Part shown: piece by piece, positions 25,501 to 33,813 of the stretch | Layout: every line of letters begins with the position of its first letter | Numbering within the stretch: position 1 is the first letter of the stretch | Source: Phalacrocorax aristotelis | Taxonomy: Eukaryota > Chordata > Aves > Suliformes > Phalacrocoracidae | Reading direction: 5' to 3' | DNA length: 64,000 bases | Assembly: GCF_949628215.1 (NCBI RefSeq) | Contig: NC_134279.1 | Span: 82,081,330-82,145,329 of the forward strand | Position numbers and translations under genes: made by a program | Notes under the pieces: generated by a model | Database searches by the model: none | What the model was told of the DNA's origin: nothing | The model's input: the letters and a program-made list of their open reading frames with translations, nothing else

Positions 25501-28500
25501 TATTAACCTTTAGAATTTGTCGAATATAAGCAGCGTAAATAGAAATAATGAGATGACATAAAAAAAGAAATGTTTAGGTTGAACATCATGCAATTCAACT
25601 TGATTGCGAAAAGCATTTGGCTGTGAAATTGTCTCCCAAGGGAACCGGTGGTGCACTCCGCACCTGGGTCACCTAGAAATAGCCCAGACAAGTCCTGGAA
25701 AATGCCCTGTTTGTGTAGAAAATCCTGCTGGAGAAGCTGGACTAATTAGATGACCTAATAGGTCTCTTACTGCTTTTAACTCCTATAATTGTTTAAGCTT
25801 TACGCATATTAAGTACATATCAAAACTCACAAACAGCTGAAATTGCTTGGCTTTTTAGTGCTGCTTTTGGCCAATAAAGTCATCTGTGGGAAACAGCTGA
25901 GAACGGATTTCGCTGCCTCCAGGAATAACAGGGTTGTGTCACCACTTACTAAAATACCATGAACTTTATGTTTTCACCCAAAAAAGGGCACTCGCTGTTT
26001 CCAAGCGCTGCCTAACGCAAAACGCGCGGCAGTGCTTCACGGTTAAAAAACCAATGCGGCAGCGCACCTTCCTGACGGTGCACCTTGCCCAGGAAAGCGT
26101 GTTTAAATCTGTGCACCAGGCTGAGAGTCTTTGTTGGGTTTTTTTGGTCTTTGTTCGACATTTGCACTATCCTGATTCCTAGCTGTTGGGTTTTTATCAC
26201 CATTCCCATTGATCGCAGTTTTGCTAGCGTGGAGGAGCAAAGTCCATCAGAGGAGAAAAGTTCAAGTTATTTGTGGGCAGCAGGGCGAGGGAGGGAGTCC
26301 TGCCCCTCTGCACCGCTCTGTGAGACCCCCCTGCAGCGCCGCCTCCAGCTCGGGGCTCCTCAGCACGGGAAGGACATGGGGCTGTTGGAGCGGGGCCAGA
26401 GGGGGCACAGAAATGCTCCGAGGGCTGGAGCCCCTCTGCTGTGGGGCCGGGCTGGGAGAGTTGGGGTGGTTCAGCCTGGGGAAGAGAAGGCTGCGGGGAG
26501 ACCTTATTGGGGCCTCCCAGTGCTTAAAGGGGGACTCTAGGAAGGACGGGGGCAGCCTCTGTAGCAAGGCCTGCGGTGACAGGACAAGGGGTGATGGTCT
26601 GAAACTGAAAGAGGGCAGATTTAGACTGGATGTAAGGAAGAAATGTTTTACAGAGAGGATGGTGAAACCCTGGCCCAGGTTGCCCCGAGAGGTGGTCGAT
26701 GCCCCATCCCTGGGAACACCCAAGGCCAGGCTGGACGGGGCTCTGAGCAACCTGGTCTGGGTGGAGATGTCCCTGCTCGCTGCAGGGGGTTGGACTGGAT
26801 GGGCTCGAAAGGTCCCTCCCAACCCAAACCATGCTATGATCAGCTGTGCGAAGAGCTCTGAGAGCCAGAGCTCTGGCGCACTCACAATATTTCTCTGAGG
26901 ACAAGGAGTAGCTCGGGGGAAGGTTGCCGGACGGGTCGGCCAGCTGCAGTAGTCTGGCGTAGCACAGATACATCCCGGGCAGCAGAGCATCGCCGTCACT
27001 GGCCCCCTCCTGGTTACAACCAGAAGGGAGATAGATGGTCTTCTGGCTACGTGTTTGTTACTGCTTCTGTGCCTGGCTGGGTGCAAGCATGCTCTGTGTT
27101 TCTTGAATCAAGGGCACACCTCCTTTCTGTGGGGCTGTTGGGTAGCAATTTGGCTCGTGTGGATTGACCCATCACCAAAGGTGAGATCCTTTTATCCCGT
27201 TAACTGTGGTCTTCGCCCGCGCGCCCCAGCAGCTGGGCTGCGCGTTCCCCTCTGTGCCCCTCTCCTGGTGTGGGACTCTGCTGCTCAGGCACCGCGTGAA
27301 GCAGTCATCCTGTGCCAAGTGTCTGAGGGATGCACCTTATTTGCATAGATTTGAATAATGTCTACTTTATTGTGCCATTAAGCCTTCAATAAAAAGGAAT
27401 TGCTTCTGTAATTCAACAATGAGTTTATCAAAACACTCTAAATGAAAGTCTTTGGCAGAGGCTGGTTTTAACCATCTGACGAAAGGTGTTACAAAGTTTG
27501 GAGATTCACCTTTTTTTGTTGTTTTTTTTTATTTTTAAGTGGGCCGTTAAAAGCCACCTGTCAGACTGAAGCACAAGCATTTATAATGACTTGATCTCTG
27601 GCTCCTGAGTCCACTCCAAAGCTTGCGGAAGAGCAGCTTGGATCTGCCACAGGAGCATTCAGAAGCCACGCAGGAGAGAGACCTGCAGCAGAGGTGGGGA
27701 GGGAAGGGAGGTGTGAGCTCTTTTTAGGTCCCTCCATGAATATTCAGCTTGATGAAGCCAGCTAGCTTGTCCTTCGCTGCTTTGCGCCGCACTAGCACCT
27801 ACATAGGTTGTGTCAAAACACAAGCAGGCTCACGGCAAGGCCAGCTGTGGGTGAGATCCTCGGTCAAGACAGCCATTACATGGCTGCGTGTTTTCCTCCC
27901 TGTCTGCAGAATACGGTCCCCAGGCCCCACTGCCGGGTCGCTCTGTATCTCGCAGAGGGCGCAGTATGCCCTTCACTCCCGGCTGACCTCTCGCTTGGAT
28001 CAGATTCATCATTCCGGTCACTCGGCGTGTGAGTCATTTCATCAGGCTGCGCTTTGTCTCTTGGCCTGGCGAGCGCACGCTTGGAGATGAGATGCAGTAT
28101 GAGTCACAGTTCAAAAAGCAGGTGCCCGAACTGGTGCTGTCAAAAATAAATTCGCAGGACTTGATTCTTTATGCCAGTTTTTGCTGTTATTAACTGCGGC
28201 TTGTCTCGTGAAAACAGCTGGTTTTGATGGACACTAGACCATTTTTTCCTCTTTTAGGTTTAAGATTGAGATTAGGTGCAGCAAGATGATTTTGCGCTTA
28301 GAATATTCCTTCCCAGCTAGCTTGCAGCTGCCTGACAGATTTTGGATGCATCATTATAGAAAGTATCCGTCCTTGTTTTGCATGGTTAATAGAAACAAAG
28401 TTCCCCACGTGCTGAAACATTAACAACTTTTTATTAATGCTCAGCTTTTCTGGGCAGATTGGCAAGGGAAGGGAGGAGGCTCAGAGGCATGTCCTCTGCC

Positions 28501-31500
28501 CTCAGCTATCCATGGTACATCAGATAGATGAAAAATTCACTGCAGCGTGAGAGTCAGACTCATCCCTATGAAAGAACAGTGAATTTTAGGTATTGCCATG
28601 TCCAGGGTCTGCCGTCGCTCGCGGGGGGACAGCACTGGCTGCCTGTTTGGGGTGCTCTCAGCACCGGTGACACCTGAGTAGGAGCTCCTCGTGGTTCGGA
28701 GTGGGATCGGGAGAGCGGAAGGAAAGAAGACGTGTGACCTTGAGGAACGAAATGAAAATCCCATGAAGAGGGAAAGATCGTGCCCACAGGGGCTCATAAT
28801 GAGAGTTTCTACTGCACGCTCAGGGTTCATTACTTGGAAAGGGCAGAGGAAGAGAAAGGGTCTTGCTTGGGGCTGAGAGATGAGCTAAATTACTCTCGAA
28901 GTCCCTTCAGCTCTGTGACGGAGCGCTTTATAATGAACTGCTTCCTTACCATTTTATGATGTGCAGGAGAATCAGGGTGGTTTTGATACCATTACCCTGT
29001 CAAAGCCTGAAACGCCTCTGAGGTCACCCATGGGCCAGAGCAGCAGACAAGTTGCAGGCGGACTGTTGGGAGAGCTGGAGAAGGGAGTATTTGTGTTCAG
29101 AGAAGAAATGCAGAGCGTTGCTTGTTCAGATGAGCCAAACGAAGGCCAAGAAGGGCACTAGGGGAAAGCCCAGGGAGAGGGTTAAGGCACAGAAGAACAT
29201 CAGATGGATGAATAAATTTAAGTGGGAAAGAATTGAGATTAGAAGGAAGTTTCTGGTGTCAGAGCGGTGAGATCCAGGAGCAGGGAGCCTCTGGAAAGGT
29301 CTCACAGCGGTGATGGCACAGGCTGAAAGCATAACTACTTCTAAAGCAGAGCAGTGCACTTTCATGTGCAGGCACCTGCATTAGCGAAGGGCTGGAGTTG
29401 GTGATTGTGAGAAGTATTTTCCAGCCTCCTGTTGCTGCATATTGGCTGGAGGATGATGAGTGTGCTGCTGAGCATCCCCATGACGTTACAAAGGATGTTG
29501 GGAAAGAGTTGCGCTGAAGAGCTTATGGTGGGGAAGGAACAGAGTTGCAGAACCGTTTCGATTAGAATCATAGACTGCTTTGGATTGGGAGGGGCCTTTA
29601 AAAGTCATCTAGTCCTATCCCCCTGCAGTGAGCAGGGACATCTTCAACCAGACCAGGTCGCTCAGAGCCCCGTCCAGCCTGGCCTTGGGTGTTTCCAGGG
29701 ATGGGGCATTGACCACCTCTCGGGGCAACCTGGACCAGTACTTCACCACCCTCACTGTAAAAATTTCTTCCTTCGATCTAGCCTGAATCTACCCTTTTAT
29801 TTTAAAACCATTACCCCTTGTCCTGTCACTACAGGCCCTACTAAAAAGTCTGCCCCCATCCTTCCTAGAGTCCCCCTTTAAGCACTGGGAGGCCCCAATA
29901 AGGTCTCCCCGCAGCCTTCTCTTCCCCAGGCTGAACAACCCCAACTCTCCCAGCCCGGCCTCATAGCAGAGGGGCTCTATCTGATCATTTTTGTGGCCAT
30001 TAATCCAGTAGGAGTTAAAGACAAATACATTAAAAATGTATTAGAAAAGATACTCTCTTCTTGGCTTGTTCAGTTGCTCCTTCATCCCTCTCTTCCCCCA
30101 CCGCTGCTCTGCTTGGTCTTTGCCGCTGCTCAGCGCCGAGGATGAGTGCGAGTACTCGCTGTTACACGCAAGCACCGTGCTCCAACCTCGGGGGTGCAGC
30201 AGGACTGTTTTATTAACAGTGGGATATGTAAGGTGCCTGGCTCTCTTCAAAAGAAAATAGACTTTGTGCTCGGTGCATGCTCCCACTCGTACACCAGAAG
30301 TCCGTGGGCTGTGTTTTTGCAGTTGCCTTCTCTGTGCTCTCTCCATTACCTCTGGTAATTGAGTCGCCTGTGGGATACAGCACCGGGGTATGCTTGGCTG
30401 CTTTGTGGGAAAAGCATTATTTTGAGTTTGATCCCGTGGTTGGGGGTGGGGAGCAGATGAAGAAATCTGCAATCATAAACCAGGCAGCCGGCAGCTGACG
30501 TCGTTACAGCCTGTAGAATGCGTATTTATCTACCTTGCACAGACTAACAAATTGTTGTTGCAGTCATTACAGTAAATATGAGATATGAAAACAGTTCTAA
30601 GTTTCATTTTGCTTGCTGTCATCTCTTTTTTTCTTTTTTATCGAGCAGCAGTAATTTAATAGCATTGTTTGACTCCTGTTCGGTTTTTTCCAGTGCCTTG
30701 TATTGAGTTTTTGTTGAACATTTAAGTACAGTAGTACAGTTTTATGCGGAATGGAAAAAGCAATAATTATTTCATTAATACCAGGGTAGAATTTGTCCAT
30801 ACTAAATGAGAAATCAGAAAGCACTGAGTGTGTCAGGTAAAATAGTGTTTCTCAGCTTTTTTTGCTGATATAAAGCAAACGGAGGCACTCTCTTGTCCCT
30901 GTACTCATAGGCGTAGATTTGCATCCTCATCCTACTGTTGTGCCATCCCACGATCACGTTGATGGCGTGTAATTGTGTGTGGGATCGGGGCCCGGCTCAG
31001 GTAAGAACGTATTTTAGTTTCTGGGCTGTGCTGTTGCATTTTGTCTTTCTAATAACATATAGCAGTTAGCAAATGATCGTTCAAATAAGATCTTAACAAG
31101 AGTACAATGGGAGGGTGATGTTCAAAGGCCTGAGGGTCAGCAAGGGATCCATTCCCCTGCTCCTCTAGGCTGGGAGAAAGCTGGCTGCCCGTTACATCTT
31201 CATAGTTACCAATTCACATTTTGTCTGAAAACTTTATTTCATGTCCGTGTTTCACAGAATCCCAGCATCCCAGAGTGGCGGGGGCTGGAAGGGCCCTCTG
31301 GAGCTCATCCCGTCCCACCCCCTGCTGGAGCAGGCACCCCCAGAGCAGGGGCACAGGGCCGCGTCCAGGCGGGGGGTGAATGTCTCCAGGGAAGGGACCC
31401 CACAGCCTCTCTGGGCAGCCTGTGCCCCTGCTCTGGCACCCGCACAGGGAAGGGGTTTGTCCTCCTGTTCAGGTGGAACTTCCCGTGTTCCAGCTTGTGC

Positions 31501-33813
31501 CCGTGGCCCCTTGGCCTGGCGTTGGGCACCGCTGAGAAGAGCCCGGCCCATCCTCCTGACACCCGCCCTTCAGATATTTATAGGCATTGATGAGATCCCC
31601 CCTCAGCCTTCTCTTCTCCAGGCTGAACAAGCCCAGGTCTCTCAGCCTTTCCTCCCAAGGGAGATGCTCCAGGCCCCTGATGTGCCTGTTGCATTTTCCC
31701 CTGGAATTTGCCTGTTTGCAATATAAGTGCGAAATATTCAAAGTAACGAGGCTCCAGTAAAGCATGTTAAGAGTAGTCCATCTTGGGATACAACGGGTTG
31801 CTGAAACAGAGCCAGGATCACAAACTGATCCTCTGCTCTACAGAATCTTCTCCTTTTGGTTGAAAAAAGGACAGTACAATCCAGTAGACTTTCTAAAGCA
31901 CTTTCAGCTGCCAGAGCAACCAGCTACCGAAGAACCTAGAAAGTGGCCTATAAGACCGCTGGAAAATGAACACCATCCCTTGGGAAAGAAGAGAAATGAA
32001 AGACAAAATTCGGGGAGCACAGCTTAAAGCAAACAGTGAAAGAGAGTGAGTGGTTTGGGGGTAAATGCTCTTCACCGTGTCAATGCATACAGCGCTGCAA
32101 AGGTGTTAGGTGGGGTTAAACTCTGAAAATAGACGTTGACCCGCCAAATCACAGCGGTCAGACGGGCCGGTATTTGTGATACGCTGCTGTTGGGTTCGGA
32201 GGAGGAAAAAGCCCTCAATCCTGTCGTTCAGTGTAAGCTGCTCCTTTGTTCTTGAATTTAAGGAGAAATACAAGCCTTGTGCTGTGCTTGACTTTTTAAT
32301 ATCTAGATTTTTATTAAGTAAATGTGTTTTTTTGCGATGACTGGGGTTTTGATCGTTACTAACGTTGGTTTTAGCTTTGCTAGCTACATGCTGGAAATCC
32401 GCCAAGCGCAGAAACATGCTTCGTGCCCTGAAGCTTGTACAATCTGAGAAAGACGATGGTGGGGTAAGAGGGGGCATGTAACACACCGTATAACATTTGT
32501 TTTCTCCTCTTGATTCCCTCGCTGCAGACTGTACCAAAGCCAATAGCGCTGGAGCCCTGCTTTGGGAACAAAGCAGCCGTTCTCTCTGTATTCGTGAGGT
32601 TGCCTCGAGGACTTGGGGGTATACCACCACCGGGACAGTCAGGTGAGGAATATCTCCGGTCTCTGCCGGCTTGGTATTAACTCTGTGCTCCTTCCCCAGC
32701 CTCACAGACTCACCTTACAGTTCCAGACTCCATCCCGCAGCAGTTGCCGTACCCACGCCGTAGCTGTGGATGTGCTCGGGTTATTTTAAGCTTGGGCCCT
32801 GCTAGCTTCTGACCTGAGGTTTCATTCAATTTCTTGGGTCAGTTGGTGGATGAACATGTGGCATTTGGATTACACTTTAATTTATGGCTGGGGAAAAAAG
32901 GGGATCTGGTACAGGCAGGTTTGCAGTAGTTACTTATGAACGTAACTTGGTCTCCCAGTCTATTCTGTCCAAACTCAGCTCCATTTGTAGAGAGACATCA
33001 AGCCTTCCAAAGCATCCGTGCCCTCCTCTTAGCAGCTCTGGACAGACAGATTTTCTCCATCCAGCTTGTTTTCCCTGTTTCCAGCCCCTTCGTAAGCACT
33101 AAACCTACCTGCAGGGCTCTGAGAGACAGTCTCCTGGGGAATTTGTGATTTAACGGGGGGTTCTCCAGCGCCCGGTGAGCACGGTGAAGCAGAGGATCCT
33201 AAACGTGTATTAGCTGGGTTTGAGATAGATGGGTTTGGTTGTGAGCTGCACTGAGCTAAATCCCAGATGGCCAGCACTGGTTTGTTTGTGGAGCTGCCAA
33301 GAGGAGGTTGCAGAGATGATGGATGTCCGGGAAGTGCACCGGAACCTCCGTGCACACATGCTTTCGGGATTTATTCTGGCCCATCTACTGGTGCAGAGAA
33401 AGACACCTCTAATATTATGGGTTTCGCATCCATTAATACCCACGCTTCTTATTTCCAGCTTTTTCTGCTGCGGTTGCTTTCAATAAAACGTACAATATTT
33501 AAAAGGCTTATTTCGGAATAGCTGCTAGAGTTTAATCTCTTAAGCGAAACCGTTTTTCTAGTTTGCTTTTTTGAAGAAGAACTCAAAAAAATGATACTCA
33601 TTTTGTGCCTTGGAGGGTTTTTCTCAGCTGTGGCAGGCTTTTGTCTGTGACTGTTCCGTTCCGTGACTATTCTGTTTTGTTGCCTCAGGTCTTGCAGTGG
33701 CCAGTGCGCTGGTGGACATTTCACAACAGATGCCAATTGCCTACAAAGAGAAATCGGGTGCAATACGAAATCGGAAACAGCAGCCCCCTGCACAGCCAGG
33801 AACCTGTATTTGA
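1429..33813 (+). CDS. ATRN: ATRN (attractin), 3' part of the coding region, four exons joined
   Basis: This is the C-terminal part of attractin, a large single-pass type I membrane protein. The visible exons are 1429-1507, 16969-17076, 32528-32642 and 33689-33813. Together they encode the end of the transmembrane helix, the whole cytoplasmic tail and the stop codon. All introns begin GT and end AG, and the codon phases fit at every internal junction (0, 0, then 1/2). The tail contains the MASRPFA motif shared with ATRNL1 and MEGF8 and ends in PAQPGTCI, as I recall for the vertebrate attractin family. The paralogue ATRNL1 is very similar here, but the GFRA4 neighbour favours ATRN, because ATRNL1 lies beside GFRA1. 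Attractin is known to work with the E3 ligase MGRN1 in pigmentation, melanocortin signalling and myelin maintenance. The extracellular exons lie before the window, so the gene is incomplete at its 5' side. Confidence 0.95.
2237..3805 (-). mobile_element. CR1 LINE, 3' half with reverse-transcriptase remnant
   Basis: The 3' end (left edge) starts tagaatcatggcatggtttg, the complement of a CR1 tail. Inside, the minus strand at 3266-3598 encodes reverse-transcriptase pieces: [17 protein letters not shown], then [10 protein letters not shown], then [13 protein letters not shown] (motif A). A second frame upstream of these carries [15 protein letters not shown]. Frame changes and stops break it, so it is not active. 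It is the longest CR1 insertion in the window by span. Confidence 0.9.
5548..6521 (+). mobile_element. CR1 LINE, 5'-truncated
   Basis: It begins inside the reverse transcriptase (frame at about 5570-5700 reads [14 protein letters not shown] and KFADDTKM, motif C) and ends with ccttaacggttctatgattc and tgtga. The tail matches the copy at 1-154, so both belong to one subfamily. The coding remnant is broken by frameshifts after about 5860. Confidence 0.9.
7174..7252 (-). mobile_element. CR1 LINE 3' fragment
   Basis: Three copies of the tail unit (atcatagaatcatagaatc...) are followed by gtttgggttggaagggacc and catctagtccaaccccc. It is a very short, 5'-truncated insertion of about 80 bases. Confidence 0.85.
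9465..9600 (+). mobile_element. old CR1-like 3' end
   Basis: The segment includes gcaggaggtcagatcaaata and ends aaatttaaaatctatgaatg, resembling an old CR1 end (normally gtcagactagatgatcataa and a ctatgaatc tail). It is much more diverged than the other copies. Confidence 0.5.
11816..12140 (-). mobile_element. CR1 LINE 3' fragment
   Basis: It starts with cgtagaatcacagaatggtt and runs through the usual CR1 3' region (ggcatcgaccacctctcggg, then accaccctcagtgtaaaaca). It is closely similar, in inverted orientation, to the copy at 26272-26845. Confidence 0.88.
14385..14757 (+). mobile_element. CR1 LINE 3' fragment, young
   Basis: It runs from about gttgaggagagaaggctgag to agtctgggatcctgtgaaa. 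By eye it is almost identical to the complement of 31252-31690, with only scattered differences over about 350 bases. This points to recent insertion of both copies or recent exchange between them. Confidence 0.88.
14878..14945 (-). mobile_element. degraded CR1 3' end
   Basis: It starts ttcacagaatcacagaattt and then contains aacttccaactctccttgg, the complement of a worn CR1 end. It is short and diverged. Confidence 0.4.
15550..15600. repeat. short CA run and A-rich stretch
   Basis: A CA run (acacacacac) runs directly into 12 or so A and further A-rich sequence. Low-complexity DNA within the ATRN intron. Confidence 0.8.
16282..16306. repeat. (TG)12 microsatellite
   Basis: An uninterrupted TG run of 25 bases in the ATRN intron, likely length-polymorphic. 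Confidence 0.95.
16969..17076 (+). CDS. ATRN: ATRN exon: cytoplasmic tail with MASRPFA motif
   Basis: This 108-nt exon of 36 codons is bounded by ttaaattag and AAG|gtgaga, both in phase 0. Its product starts QLLREMQQ and continues with MASRPFA (nt 16993-17013). That motif is shared by ATRN, ATRNL1 and MEGF8 and is required for MEGF8/attractin-type co-operation with the MGRN1 ubiquitin ligase. An acidic stretch, ETDEEPPDL, follows and may be part of the interaction surface (inference). From memory the mammalian sequence has V where this one has I in FASINVAL, so the exon is nearly unchanged. It sits alone between two introns of about 15.5 kb that both carry closely related CR1 copies. Confidence 0.95.
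18054..19262 (-). mobile_element. CR1 LINE with a long reverse-transcriptase reading frame
   Basis: The 3' end lies at 18054 (ttcacagaatcacagaatgc). The minus strand is open from about 19268 to 18471 and shows reverse-transcriptase motif A ([13 protein letters not shown]), motif B ([11 protein letters not shown]) and motif C (KFADDTKL) in order. A frameshift near 18665 moves the continuation ([14 protein letters not shown]) to another frame. The copy lacks the endonuclease and 5' part and cannot be autonomous. It sits in the ATRN intron before exon 32528. Confidence 0.92.
22836..22903. repeat. perfect tandem duplication of 35 bp
   Basis: A unit starting atggtattgccccattatta at 22836 is repeated at 22871. 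The second copy is identical for at least 33 bases (through ccatcaaattt) and diverges after 22903. The lack of mismatches implies a recent duplication. Confidence 0.95.
25725..25792 (+). mobile_element. degraded CR1-like 3' end
   Basis: The stretch ggactaattagatgacctaa followed by taggtctctta and ctcctataattg resembles a worn CR1 end (normally ggactagatgacct, then aggtccctt). It is short, and the assignment is by eye. Confidence 0.4.
26272..26845 (+). mobile_element. CR1 LINE 3' fragment
   Basis: It ends with gggttggactggatgggctc, cccaacccaaaccatgctat and gatc. Its 3' half matches the inverted copies at 11816-12140 and 29562-29990. Its 5' half matches the copy at 2237-3805, so these belong to one family. 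The minus-strand open frame across it (26262-27086) has no meaning of its own. Confidence 0.88.
29562..29990 (-). mobile_element. CR1 LINE 3' fragment
   Basis: It starts with gattagaatcatagactgct and contains gggatggggcattgaccacc and ccccgcagccttctcttccc. It has the same orientation and subfamily as 2237-3805. Confidence 0.88.
31252..31690 (-). mobile_element. CR1 LINE 3' fragment, young
   Basis: It starts tttcacagaatcccagcatc and continues through gcgtccaggcggggggtgaa. It is the inverted near-duplicate of 14385-14757. Confidence 0.88.
32528..32642 (+). CDS. ATRN: ATRN exon: cytoplasmic tail, proline/glycine-rich part
   Basis: This 115-nt exon lies between ccctcgctgcag and TCAG|gtgagg. It encodes 38 residues plus one nucleotide of a glycine codon, reading [10 protein letters not shown] through [11 protein letters not shown] to PPPGQS. 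The sequence matches the vertebrate attractin tail as I recall it, without visible change. The strong donor and acceptor and the 0-to-1 phase agree with the next exon, which starts with two nucleotides completing glycine. A long open frame on the opposite strand here (32106-32705) is only a shadow. Confidence 0.95.
32643..33688 (+). other. ATRN: ATRN intron of 1 kb
   Basis: A short intron from gtgagg to gcctcag. No repeat or other element was recognised. Confidence 0.88.
33689..33813 (+). CDS. ATRN: ATRN last coding exon with stop codon
   Basis: The acceptor is ttgttgcctcag. The exon begins with GT, completing a glycine codon, then encodes 40 residues and TGA at 33811-33813. The product runs [16 protein letters not shown], then [13 protein letters not shown], and ends PAQPGTCI. 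This is the extreme C terminus of attractin. Compared with the human sequence as I remember it there are only conservative differences (A for V after MPI, I for V in SGA-RNRK). The exon continues without a visible splice site into a long AT-rich 3'UTR. The intron before it is only about 1 kb, against 15.5 kb for the two before that. Confidence 0.95.

Larger units (their letters stand above)
17077..32527 (+). other. ATRN: ATRN intron of 15.5 kb
   Basis: It runs from gtgaga to gctgcag. It contains CR1 copies at 18054, 26272, 29562 and 31252, a worn one at 25725 and the 35-bp tandem repeat. The block 19263-25724 is the longest repeat-poor stretch; I recognise nothing in it. A faint CR1-like end may lie at 28868-28920. 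Confidence 0.85.

Noticed and set aside
26262..27086. 274-codon open frame on the minus strand
   Set aside because: Most of it is the antisense of the CR1 copy at 26272-26845. CR1 3' regions often lack stops on the reverse strand.
31764..32027. 87-codon + strand open frame
   Set aside because: Charged, unrecognised product in an intron, without splice signals or a known relative.
1508..32527. The two large ATRN introns differ by only about 10 bases (15461 and 15451)
   Set aside because: Their contents are unrelated apart from CR1 copies at different positions, so this is not a segmental duplication. Coincidence.
32106..32705. 199-codon minus-strand open frame
   Set aside because: It overlaps the ATRN exon 32528-32642 on the other strand and has no recognisable product.
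33476..33500. AATAAA near 33482 as an early ATRN poly(A) site
   Set aside because: It lies in the last intron before the final coding exon. It could act as an intronic site, but nothing else supports it.
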